DNA of 64,000 bases from Curvularia sp. ZM96 (taxonomy: Eukaryota; Ascomycota; Dothideomycetes; Pleosporales; Pleosporaceae): contig JAJGBQ010000005.1 of assembly GCA_022457065.1 (NCBI GenBank), positions 3,224,001 through 3,288,000 of the forward strand, in the 5' to 3' direction. Made by a program: the position numbers and the translations under genes. Position 1 is the stretch's first letter; each line of letters starts with the position of its first letter. Below the pieces are notes generated by a model. It did no database searches. It was not told the origin of the DNA and saw nothing but the letters and a program-made list of their open reading frames with translations. Below are positions 55,608 through 64,000 of this stretch, piece after piece.

Positions 55608-56072
55608 TCACGCAAACACCGCAATCAAACAGAACCACACCACACAAAGCTCATACATAACCAGTGGCGTCTTGTCCCAAACCGCCATGATGGCTGCAAA
55701 CCCGCATCGCAACGGAATCGTACTCGCCATCATCTTTCGGTTCCCCTGTGTCGTGAAAACAAATTGGTACCATCCCACTGCTATCATTCCCAGGCCTTAA
55801 TTCCGCACCAACAATATTAGCAGCCATCCACTTTGCGGTACCACAGGGACATGGGGAAATGGTACGATGGGGGAGAGAAGGGCGGGGATCCAGCATATCG
55901 ATGAAAGAGGAGAAGGAGATTTACCGATTGATTGCAACGCCTGATCTGAAGCGTCTACACCCGTTATGGCGGCGTATTCTTCGACGTTGAGGAAACTGTA
56001 TGCGCCGAGGGCGAGGTTGACGAGGGAGTGGAGGATGAGCATGAAGCGGGCGAGGCGGGATAAGGGCGACAT
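55608..56072 (-). CDS. Small four-helix integral membrane protein, unknown
   Basis: Two exons, 56072..55925 and 55795..55608, across a 129-nt intron (GTAAAT donor, TTAAG acceptor, GCTAAT-type branch) that splits a Gly codon; 111 aa. The spliced frame gives four evenly spaced hydrophobic segments: about 9-28, 48-65, 72-89 and 93-111. The unspliced alternative would end without them, which supports the join. The loop between segments 1 and 2 carries EEYAAITGVDASDQALQ, and loop 2 carries a basic GNRK. The very C-terminal helix ends at the stop codon. Family not recognised; the overall plan resembles small four-span proteins of unknown function. Convergent with the decarboxylase gene, whose stop is only 180 bp away. 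Confidence 0.7.
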
Positions 56073-56693
56073 TTTTTGCTTGTTACTCTTACTGCTCCTT
56101 GGATTGGTATATTCGGATTGAGAGGTTTGTGATGTATCAATGTGTTGATGGAGATGTGGTGTAGGGGTCTGGTGGAGTCGGAATGTTGATGTTGATGTTT
56201 GATAAGAAGGTAAGGTGATGAGGATGGCGGTGGGTACGCTGCTAAGCGACTAGGCTTTTCATAGACATCGCAGGTCTCAGCTTGATTTGTTGTCACCACT
56301 CGTGCTTGCGCCAATAGTTATATGGGTGAGTTACCAATTCAGGGTCAACATAAAAGATAGGACACAAAGTTTGGCTCAATTGCCAGCCACTATGACTTGT
56401 TACGATGAGACACAAAACAGCTTGGTCAAGAAATGACGGATCAGGCACTAACTGCTGAAACAGAGAACACAAAAGTGTGTTATTAACAGTATTCGTATGT
56501 AAATTACAAGTTGTGTAAGTTCGTGATGAAAACAAGAACGCCCGCTTGAATGCAATGCAATGCCATACCCAACAAGTCGGCCAAAAAGGGCTGACGTCGA
56601 TAGAAAAAAGACGCTAGAAAGTGTTCAAGTTCCGCTCGCCGGCGATGTGAACGAAATATTGTACAAAAACAGAACAAGAAGAATACAAAGTAA
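56073..56693. other. Intergenic, no gene recognised
   Basis: 620 bp between the start of the small membrane protein gene and the end of CDT1, both on the minus strand. Purine/pyrimidine-biased near 56090-56220; no gene is seen. Confidence 0.6.
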
Positions 56694-57818
56694 TCAAGCG
56701 CCCAGCGCTGTAAGTCTGCTCTTGATATCCGTTGGTCTCATCATCTGATTGATGACCACGCTGGACATGGCTCCCATCCTGACCACCGAGACGTATCCCG
56801 GTGCAACCTCGTTCGCCAGTACTTCGACACATTTCATTGCTTCGTCTTTAGAGATGGGCGTTCGGATAGAGCCTTGCAGAGCTTGCAGAAGCGCCGTGGT
56901 GGAGAAAGAAACGCGGGATCCAGGCTTGCTGGCACATAGAAGGGAGAGAACACCGAGAACTTCTGGGGTACGTTGAAGCGCTGCTCTTCGCTGAAGCTCA
57001 GCAGGAGTAGGGGCAGCGGGTCCGGCTTTTGCGGCCTCTTGTTTGGCAAGAATGCGGTCGAGAAGATTGGTTTTGCGAACAGCAGCGAACTCGGTAATCT
57101 TGGCTTGCACGGGCTCAGCCTGTTGGTTCTGGCCTGGAGCAGACTCGTTTTCTTTTCCTGCTGATGGCCTTGTCTTTTTCTGCGCACGTCCTTGCTGAAC
57201 GCTCTCCTTGAATTCTCTCAACCGTTTGCGTCCTTTTTCTTGTGATGGTGCAAGCGCGGTAAGTGACTCGCATGTGGCAACTTCGGCAAGAGGAAGTTGG
57301 CCGAGGAATTTGGAAATGGAAGCGTCATCCAGGAAGGTCTCCATAGTTGCCTGCTTAACGTCGGTCTTCTTAGGACGCCCTCGTCCGCGTTTGGGTACAG
57401 CAATAGGTCGAGAGAGCATCTTTTGTGATGTGCACCATTGCGACCACAAAGTGTCCAGACCCTCCTTGAACATTTCCTGGAGGCCTTGTTCATTCATATG
57501 TGTCATTCCGTTCATCATTAGGCTGTTGTCTTTGATCTCGATGCAAATCTTGCCACGGCCATAGTCGGAGAGGTAATAGGGATTGTTGGCACCGGAAGGG
57601 CCTTGGTCCAGGATGCCGATGAGCAGTCGGATGTCATCGTATGTAACCTTGCGTTGGCGCCATACCAACGTAGTGGATGCGGTCAAGGCCTGGAGATCTG
57701 CAGGTGTAGAGACGCCGTTGTGTGCGTAGTGCAATGAGAGAGCAGTCAGGAAGGACGAATGGAGCGCGAGAAGATTGACGAGCTCGGCCGGGAGCTGGCC
57801 GGGAGCAATAGGCGACAT
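56694..57818 (-). CDS. CDT1: DNA replication licensing factor Cdt1
   Basis: Loads the MCM2-7 helicase onto origins with ORC and Cdc6. Single exon, 374 aa. The N-terminal winged-helix-like part (about 8-130) has VNLLALHSSFLTALSLHYAHN and a TYDDIRLLIGIL helix, as in the Cdt1 middle domain. The C-terminal part (about 250-365) has NLLDRILAKQ, TPEVLGVLSLLC, KDEAMKCVEVLANEV and GYVSVVRMG, the MCM-binding winged helix. The linker (140-250) contains an AT-hook-like KRGRGRPKK (143-151), a PIP-box-like QATMETFL (156-163), a KEN box (222-224), and QAKITEF with Lys249 placed as in PIP degrons. A MluI cell-cycle box ACGCGT lies 159 bp upstream. Shorter than fission-yeast Cdt1 (about 440 aa), but the order of domains fits. 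Confidence 0.83.
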   Translation of the reverse strand: MSPIAPGQLPAELVNLLALHSSFLTALSLHYAHNGVSTPADLQALTASTTLVWRQRKVTYDDIRLLIGILDQGPSGANNPYYLSDYGRGKICIEIKDNSLMMNGMTHMNEQGLQEMFKEGLDTLWSQWCTSQKMLSRPIAVPKRGRGRPKKTDVKQATMETFLDDASISKFLGQLPLAEVATCESLTALAPSQEKGRKRLREFKESVQQGRAQKKTRPSAGKENESAPGQNQQAEPVQAKITEFAAVRKTNLLDRILAKQEAAKAGPAAPTPAELQRRAALQRTPEVLGVLSLLCASKPGSRVSFSTTALLQALQGSIRTPISKDEAMKCVEVLANEVAPGYVSVVRMGAMSSVVINQMMRPTDIKSRLTALGA

Positions 57819-58342
57819 TGTTGAAGACGGGCGTGGGAGCGATACAGCAGTGAGATATCTAGAACAATATCGATAAGGAATACGATGTGCGGTTGTCGGG
57901 GTCTGCTGTTGAGGGAATGTAGAATAGCGAAGGGGAGGGAAGGGTAGAAGAGGAGAGGTACGCTCGACGACGCGCTACGCGTGCGCGTTCGTGTCGCGTT
58001 ACTGCGCCCCACCCATTTGAAACCCAAATAAGCCATTGCCCCGCCCACGGCGATGCATGAACCATTCATTCTTCCAGGCTTTCGGATCATGACGCGCAGA
58101 GCTAGACGTTCTTTCACAACCTGCAGCAAATCCTTCAGCCAGACGTCATACAGCCTGTTTCTCACTCAGACACGCGAACAACGGCACGACAACCAATAAC
58201 AGCATGCGGGTATTACATTATGCTACTGAGATGAGGAACTGACGCCCATGTACTCCAATGTCTATGCAAATGCCAGAAGCAGTCTTCTGTTCTCGTCTGA
58301 TCATATCGTCTCTTCGCCAATAGTGCGAACATGTATCGTGCT
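57819..58342. other. CDT1 promoter region
   Basis: 520 bp between the CDT1 start and the end of the next minus-strand gene. GC-rich 57950-58020 with several CGCG cores, including the ACGCGT box at 57977-57982. Nothing coding is seen. Confidence 0.55.
57977..57982. promoter_or_regulatory. MluI cell-cycle box (MCB) upstream of CDT1
   Basis: ACGCGT 159 bp upstream of the CDT1 start, within a cluster of related cores (GACGCG, GTCGCG). MCB elements are bound by MBF (Mbp1-Swi6; Cdc10 complex) for G1/S transcription, and fission-yeast cdt1 is a classical Cdc10 target. Confidence 0.55.
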
Positions 58343-58895
58343 TTACTTGCTGCCACCAAACCAGCCGCCGAACCAGCCGCTCGCCTTCGCGGCCTTGTCC
58401 TCGACAACAGCATCGAACTTGTTGGCAGCTGCGTTGACCTGCTTGCCCGCCTGGTGTAGCTCTTGTTCGGCGAGTGCCTTCGCATGCTCATACTGCTTCT
58501 TTGCATCGGCACTATAGGCATCAAACTGCTTTTCCAGTCGGTTTGCCTCAGCCTTGGCTTGGTCGGCCTGGTTCAATCAGCACAATGTCACGAAGAAGCA
58601 GCAACTATTCCACACATACATATTGCTGTGCCTTGACGCGTGCTGCCTCGTATCCCTCTTCGCCGGCCTTCTTTGCTTCCTTGTCCTGGCCAGGATAGTC
58701 ACCTCTCAGCCTGCGCGCAGCAGTCGCAGCATCGTCTATGTATCTGTCAGCTTGTGTCCTATCCAGGCCGGCGCCCAAATACATACGTTCGGCCTTCTTC
58801 TCGGCAAGCTTCGGGTCACCTCCAGCACTGTAGAGGTAGTAGGTGGCACCACCAAGCGCTGCAAGACCACCGTAGGTTGCGAATCGGCGAGACAT
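58343..58895 (-). CDS. Small membrane-linked coiled-coil protein ('calcofluor white hypersensitive' type)
   Basis: Three exons, 58895..58787, 58735..58620 and 58567..58343; introns of 51 and 52 nt (GTATGT donors, CTGAC branch in the first). 149 aa. The N-terminus MSRRFATYGGLAALGGATYYLYSAG is a short hydrophobic segment with a basic flank, likely a membrane anchor or mitochondrial signal. The rest is a highly charged helix (KAEANRLEKQFDAYSADAKK, then a run of Ala/Glu/Lys) ending with two GWFGG-type turns and GGSK. I recall proteins of this layout annotated as 'calcofluor white hypersensitive protein' in Aspergillus relatives; the experimental basis of that name for this gene is not known to me. 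The first intron has 51 nt, a multiple of three, and no stop, so unspliced RNA would also read through. Confidence 0.82.
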
Positions 58896-59469
58896 GGTTG
58901 ATCAAATTATTAGTTTTCTTTTCTGCGTGGAATTGATTGACTTCGAAGAGGAGTAAGCTGTGTGAATTCTAAATTGAAAACGGAGAATCGGTCATGTTAA
59001 GAGAGGGGAAGCCTTTCAAGGCAGTGGCAGCTGTGACGTAATTGCTGCGCAGTTGGACGTCCACCTACGCGTGCGAACTAGATCGCCAAACTAGTGAACT
59101 CCCCAAAAGCATCATTACAACCGTGACCCACATGCCGTTCTCATCTCGTCTTTGCTTTTGTTTCTGTGAACCTACTACTGTTTTGATGTGGCTCTAGAAT
59201 AACTTGTATTTTTAGTCTTGTTGTGTCTAGCATTCTTAGGGTGTGCATTGTCTAGCCCGCGAGCCCCTAATACGTCCGTCGCACCCATCCACGACTCCCA
59301 GCAACACACTACCGGCCGTTGCTCATCTCCTACTGCCCAAGCATTGGACCTTCCTCCGGCCGTCTAGACGCAGCGTGCCGCGCCTGCCTGACCAGATCGA
59401 CCTCATGTCTCGACGATAGCGTCGGCGCTCGCCTTCGACCTCCTACCCACGCATACCACGCTCAACAGC
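58896..59469. promoter_or_regulatory. Divergent promoter region
   Basis: 570 bp between divergent genes (coiled-coil protein, minus; dysferlin-domain protein, plus). Contains ACGCGT near 59067 and a C-rich stretch from 59250 to 59460. No gene is seen. Confidence 0.45.
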
Positions 59470-60554
59470 ATGGCTGATCAACAAATATCCCTCGTCGACC
59501 ACACAAACGGCGACAACACACCTTCGACGACGGTTACACAATCCGAGCAGCTGCCCGCGAACGAGAGCTCCCACATTGACGTCCTCTACGAGAACCAGCG
59601 CGGCTGGTTCGTTTTCGGCATACCGCTCTTCTCATCCAAGGCATTATGGAACTTGAGAATCGACCCTGCGCCCTGGCAGGACGCCAAGTTCAGGCCTTCG
59701 GCTGTCAACATCACAAACGCCCAGGTGCCTGACCCGAGCTGGGTGTGGGATTGGAAGACCTGGTACGTGGACATGAGCCTGGACGTCGATGAGGAAGGAT
59801 GGCAATACAACCTTCTCTTCAAGGGCTCGGCGTGGCATGGCAATCACCCATGGTTCCACAGTTTTGTCCGACGGCGGCGCTGGTTGCGAAGACGCGTCAA
59901 ACAGAGATTGCCACCAAAAACCAAGTCGAACGCGAAAGAGCGCATGTTTGGCGAAGCTTTCAGCATTGGCACAACTTTGGCTAGGTCCACAACATTTGGC
60001 ACTGGCAGCGGTCTGTTGGACAGCTCTCAGCCCAGTTTGGACGAAGAAATCAGGGATATTGCGACATTGATGAGGAAGCTGAAAGTGGCAGCCATCGACC
60101 GTGAGAAAATCGTTTACATACACAGATTCATCAATGACGGTGGTGAGGAACTGCACTATCTTGCGGAACAGGTATGTGATCCTTACATGTCCTTTTTTCT
60201 TTAAACCTTGGCTAACACACATAGATTCCTGCAATAATGTCCATGCTCATTTTTCAGAACTCGCGTCGCCAGCTCCTCTCGACATTGATGGATCGTTTCA
60301 ATGCTGCAAAAGAACACCGCGAGCAACACAAGAAAGATGCCAAACCCGAAGGTGAAGCTGAGGAAAGACGGATCAACAATCTGCTCAAAGCCATCGAGGC
60401 AGCAGACAACGAGTGCAAGAAGCTTGAATATTGGAGTGATATCAAGAATCTCACTGAGGAAGGCAAAGCAGGTGATGCAACAAATCCAAGCATGGGTTGG
60501 GATGAGAAATGGCAGGGACTTGATGTTAGTGGGGCGAGTTATCCTGGCAAATGA
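59470..60554 (+). CDS. Dysferlin-domain (peroxin/Spo73-type) protein
   Basis: Two exons, 59470..60171 and 60225..60554, across a 53-nt intron (GTATGT donor, GCTAAC branch), 343 aa. The DysF-N/DysF-C signature is clear: RGWFVFGIPLF (44-54), paired Trp/Arg-rich blocks WVWDWKTWYVDMSLDVDEEGW in overlapping parts (91-111), and a second block with WHGNHPWFHSFVRRRRWLRRR beginning at 122. Related fungal proteins include the Pex30-32/Pex24 group of the ER and peroxisome and sporulation protein Spo73. Unlike Pex30-type proteins, this one has no N-terminal reticulon-like membrane spans, so it is closer to the Spo73-like, DysF-only class. The C-terminal half is a charged coiled coil (about 240-320). Likely role in membrane contact or extension (inference). 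Confidence 0.88.
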
Positions 60555-60707
60555 GGACCAGGGGCATGGACTGGAGTTCATCGGAGTCGATGCATTATTA
60601 GCGGAACATATTGTGGAGTTGACATTCGGCGTTAACGGGAACCTTGGCAACTTCAACGTAGCATACCTATGTTGTTGGGGCGAGGACGAATATTATTGCA
60701 TTGTGCC

Positions 60708-61013
60708 TTAAGGGCCTACATCTTTCACATTTCTCACACGAATCGGACCTCTGATATCCTCCAAGCTCTCTGCGGCCACCACCTCCCCTTTCTGCATAAC
60801 TTCAACTTCGCCAGCCGCGCGTTTGTCCCACAAGACCAGCCGTATACTGTCCATGGTATCTCTCCACGTTGCTGCATTCAACGTTTCCAGTTCCGCATCT
60901 GATAATGCGCGTGCGATCTCGGAAGGGCAGATCGTTTTCGGCCAAGCCCTTGTGCTTAGCAGACGATCGGCGTGGTGTAGAATAAGCCCGCGCTGAGTGT
61001 CACTCAGAGGCAT
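60708..61013 (-). CDS. DUF3253 family protein
   Basis: 101 aa from the ATG at 61013 (AACAATGCC context); the frame is open to 61052 but lacks an earlier ATG. The body TICPSEIARAL, ATWRDTMDSIRLVLWDKRAAGEVEVMQKG in separate blocks, and the closing IRGPIRVRN match the small winged-helix-like DUF3253 family shared by bacteria and fungi. The family's function is unknown; the fold suggests nucleic-acid binding. Divergent from the carbonic anhydrase gene with 350 bp between the starts, and tail-to-tail with the dysferlin-domain gene. Confidence 0.85.
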   Translation of the reverse strand: MPLSDTQRGLILHHADRLLSTRAWPKTICPSEIARALSDAELETLNAATWRDTMDSIRLVLWDKRAAGEVEVMQKGEVVAAESLEDIRGPIRVRNVKDVGP

Positions 61014-61364
61014 TGTTGCAATGTTTTCTGGTGATGTTTGTATGCCATACAAAACCCTGGCGATAGACAGGGGTGTTGACGTGCTGCAGAAAGCTTCACG
61101 AGGCAGTCGCGGTGTCGATGTTCAGATGCAATCTGCTCGCTAGATCCTGATCTCAGCTCCGCCGATCTACAACAAGCTCCCGAACAGCTTCCGCCGCTGA
61201 GCCAATCCTTCAACATCGGAGCGCCGAATCGGCGCGCAGAAACAAGCAAAATAACCCGACAACATTTTTGTTTCGCGCGCCTCCCCTCTGCGAACCGAAT
61301 CTGCCGGCACAATTACTAACACAATTGGCGTTTCGTTGATTTGCTGTCTATCTTGGTCGTCGTT
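61014..61364. promoter_or_regulatory. Divergent promoter between the DUF3253 and carbonic anhydrase genes
   Basis: 350 bp separating two divergent start codons. No gene or clear palindrome is seen. Confidence 0.5.
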
Positions 61365-62448
61365 ATGCCGCACCGGCTACCCCACGCCCTCCGAGAGCTA
61401 GTTGCCGCGGGGCAGCTTCTCTCTTCTTCGACGCGCCTCTTATCAAGCTCGTCTCTTCCTTCAAAATCTTTGCCGATTTCTCCACTACTTAGCCGGGCTT
61501 CCTCGCGATCCTGCCATACCGCGTCTTCTATTCCTAAACTGCAAGCAACTACTACAACCCAGCCTCTCCAGACCAAACGACAATATTCCTGGCCCACGAT
61601 GACTGGAACCGAAGCACCAAAGGAGGTTCGCAAGTACCTCCAGCAGAGCCATGACCGCATCTTCGAAAACAACAAGAAGTGGGCGGACGAGATGAAGAAG
61701 AAGAACCCAGCGTTCTTTGACACCTTGAGTGCTGGTCAAGCACCAGAATATCTCTGGATTGGTGAGTCAACTTCTTTATGAGAATTCGTGAAATTGCGCG
61801 AAAGAAGTCAACTGGGTGGCCAATTGGCCATTCGAAACCATCACAGCCTCCAGGTTCGCTTCGTAAAACACCCAGATATGCAATGTCGAACGGCTACTGA
61901 CTGTGGATTCTACAGGCTGCTCCGACTCCCGTATCCCGGCCGAAGCCATCACCGGTCTTGAACCCGGTGAGATGTTCATCCACCGCAACATTGCCAATCT
62001 CGTCAACAACATCGACCTCAACGTAATGTCGGTTGTAAACTACGCCGTCCGTCACCTCAAGGTCAAGCACATTGTCGTCTGTGGCCACTACGGCTGCGGC
62101 GGTGTAAAAGCCGCCATGACACCCAAAGATTTGGGCATCTTAAACCCCTGGCTACGAAACATTCGCGATGTTTACAGGCTGCACCAGAAGGAGCTTGACG
62201 ACATCGTTGCCAACGGCGGAAGCGAGGAGGACAAATACAACAGACTAGTAGAGCTGAATGTGTACGAGCAGTGCAGGAATGTCATTAAGACTGCTGCTGT
62301 ACAGCAGTGCTGGGCCAAGAACGAATTCCCAGTCGTCCATGGCTGGGTATTTGGCTTCAGCGATGGCAGGCTGAAAGATCTCAAGTTTGACCATGAGGGT
62401 CAGCTCAAGGAGATTCAGAAGATCTATGACTTGACACACGAGGAGTAG
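61365..62448 (+). CDS. Beta-class carbonic anhydrase
   Basis: Zinc enzyme interconverting CO2 and bicarbonate, of the Nce103 type; supplies bicarbonate for carboxylases. Two exons, 61365..61761 and 61916..62448, with a 154-nt intron splitting the Gly codon just before the first zinc ligand; 309 aa. Zinc ligands are Cys134 and Asp136 (CSDSR), His190 and Cys193 (GHYGCGG), and the conserved EPGEMFIHRNIAN lies between. The first 78 residues are rich in Arg, Ser and Leu with almost no acids, a good mitochondrial presequence. A second in-frame ATG at 61599 (MTGTEAPKEV) begins exactly where the cytosolic enzyme would, so one gene may make two forms. Fungal beta enzymes without the extension are about 220-240 aa, consistent with the inner start. 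Confidence 0.95.
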
Positions 62449-64000
62449 ATTAAAAAGGCGTGTGTCTGCATGTATTGTGGCTGTTGTATAAGTAGATGTG
62501 GATTTAGCGAGAAGTTGACGACGAGATGTTGATCTGAAATGAGATATATATGGGACTGATAGAATAGTCGCATGCTGAATCGAAGACTTTTTATTCATAA
62601 AGGAGTCGTTACGTTTCGAAAGGCATCTCTTTAGGCTTGTTCACTGTTTGGGTACTATTCTGATCTGAACTCAGTGAATATCAAAGTCAGAAAGCAGGCT
62701 TGGGATAAAAGGCAGCGGAATGGAAAAAACGTCAAGAATCTGTCTACTTATGGCTCTAAAACGACTCAAGATATCATCCTTCAAGTCCTCATATTCTTTT
62801 TTCCGCAAGAAGTGGACATATTGTGGTTGATAGCTACTTTCTAAGCACTGGGTATTCTTCCATAAAAGCAAGAAAAAAGGCCCTCACGCATGAATTCCGT
62901 GAGGAAACAGAAAAGCTATAGTCAGCTGTCTCCTTCGTCTTCTTCCCTTGCTTTCCTGCTATTCTCTTTGCACTCTGCTTCAGCAAATTCTTTTCTTGCG
63001 AACCTGTAGTTAGCGCCATATTCAACGTATGATATCTGGATATTAGCTGCACTCAGTTTCTGTGGTCTGTTAGTTTCACCCCATGAAATAAATGTCCTTC
63101 CCATCCTGCAGTATCTATGTGGGAAGTCGCTGTCACTAATTCAGAAAACTCAAGCCATTTCTTAAAATTTCACTCAAAGTGGATAGTGCAGATCTGCCAT
63201 TAAACATATCACTGGCACTATTCCAATATGACCGCAAACTGCTTATGTACACTTGCATCATTCTCCTTACGACAATAAGTGCAGGCACAGTGATAAGGTC
63301 AGCAGACATACATGCTTACCAAACAGCTGCCACCGTCCTACCTGCCCCTACATCAAGAGCAAGTGCGACAATGATGATTAAAAGTGCTTGTAGGAAAGAG
63401 ACAAGAGAAAAAGAAAGATTCAAGCAAAGGAAGACTTATAGTGAGCATGGGCATGGAAAGGAGAAGGGACAATGGAAAGGAAGGTGGGACTGATATAGCT
63501 ATTTGGGATACGAATCTCCTCATAAAGCTGTTTCTTCGAACATTGTACTCTTTGCGGTTGTTTCCTATCTTGAACCTTCTATGTCCTACTATCCTGCTGC
63601 TTCAGCGTGTACGTGCCCTAGCAGAAATGATTTGGTCACAGTCGGAGACGTAATCGCTTCCATGAACGGTGGCTGAATCTGAACAAGAATAATGACGTAG
63701 GGCATATTTTCTGTATTTTAAAGGCAGCGCGAAGTTGTCCGCCGCATGAACAGAATTATGTAACAATGACACCATTTCAGAGATCAACATAGGCGATCTT
63801 CCAGACGATTCTAACATCTACATCTACTTTAGCATGTAAATCATCTCATCATGTGGAGCTAGAGTCCGCGGACCCTTTCATGTTCGATCGCAGGGCGATC
63901 AAGCCACAAAGAAGTGAAGACTCGACAAACCACTCCGCCCTGCATATTAGCACAGTGACGCAGCAAAAGTAAAGAGAAGGTATGTAAAGAAGCAAGGAAC
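62449..64000. other. AT-rich right end, no gene recognised
   Basis: 1.55 kb after the carbonic anhydrase stop. Short minus-strand frames at 62671-63104 (three overlapping pieces of 60-72 codons) look somewhat protein-like, but no splice set joins them convincingly. No transposon ends or RNA gene are recognised. Confidence 0.5.

Noticed and set aside
62671..63104. Possible minus-strand multi-exon gene at the right end
   Set aside because: Three overlapping short frames look partly protein-like, but I could not place donors and acceptors that join them in phase.
1..64000. tRNA genes, CRISPR arrays, rRNA, intact transposons
   Set aside because: GGTTCGA-like T-loops near 23986, 27631, 31965 and 63881 lack matching stems; no spaced repeat arrays, reverse transcriptase or transposase frames, or long terminal repeats were seen.

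Overview
The window is nuclear DNA of a filamentous ascomycete, most likely a dothideomycete of the Pleosporales type. The signs are short spliceosomal introns (mostly about 50-160 nt, with GTATGT or GTAAGT donors, CTAAC or CTGAC branch points and AG acceptors), separately promoted genes on both strands, CT-rich promoters, and fungal gene families: MOT1 with a long acidic insert, an MSG5-type phosphatase, secreted and GPI-anchored proteins, and an Ulp1-like protease. The species cannot be named from the sequence alone. Exon borders below were placed by eye from splice signals, frame continuity and family knowledge. All lengths quoted come from frame-consistent joins.

Layout. 1-5.7 kb (all minus strand): 5' part of cytosolic isoleucyl-tRNA synthetase (runs off the left edge), a secreted But2-like protein, and a proline-rich GPI-anchored wall protein. 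5.7-10.35 kb: long stretch without a convincing gene. 10.35-16.4 kb: MOT1 (TBP-removing ATPase), beginning with a 5-nt coding micro-exon. 18.9-20.3 kb: a 425-aa unknown protein with internal repeats. 20.6-21.5 kb: AT-rich tract. 22.5-23.8 kb: metallophosphoesterase. 25.7-27.5 kb: J-domain protein with an Arg/Ser/Glu-rich tail. 29.6-33.1 kb: MSG5-like MAP-kinase phosphatase. 36.0-37.5 kb: RPL4. 38.1-39.2 kb: TAF11. 40.3-40.8 kb: small Gly-rich conserved protein. 42.2-44.3 kb: Ulp1-like cysteine protease with a disordered N-terminal extension. 45.9-48.5 kb and 49.5-51.2 kb: a divergent pair, an 829-aa Ser-rich unknown and the spliceosomal SNW/SKIP protein (PRP45). 51.9-55.4 kb: tandem intradiol ring-cleavage dioxygenase and pyruvate-decarboxylase-family enzyme. 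55.6-56.1 kb: small four-helix membrane protein. 56.7-57.8 kb: CDT1. 58.3-58.9 kb: small coiled-coil protein of the 'calcofluor white hypersensitive' type. 59.5-60.6 kb: dysferlin-domain (Pex/Spo73-type) protein. 60.7-61.0 kb: DUF3253 protein. 61.4-62.4 kb: beta-carbonic anhydrase with an N-terminal presequence. 62.4-64 kb: AT-rich, no gene.

Most of the window is housekeeping. Several genes belong to the gene-expression core (MOT1 and TAF11 both act on TBP/TFIID; PRP45 in splicing; RPL4 and ILS1 in translation), and three of these (MOT1, TAF11, PRP45) carry the same palindrome TCACGTGA 120-205 bp upstream of the start codon. CDT1 carries a MluI cell-cycle box and a linker rich in possible degrons. 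The more accessory parts are the dioxygenase/decarboxylase pair with a duplicated upstream segment and palindromic sites, the orphan Ulp1-like protease whose oxyanion Gln is out of register, and the repeat-bearing surface protein. I found no clear tRNA, rRNA, CRISPR array or intact transposon, and no clear multi-gene novel system.
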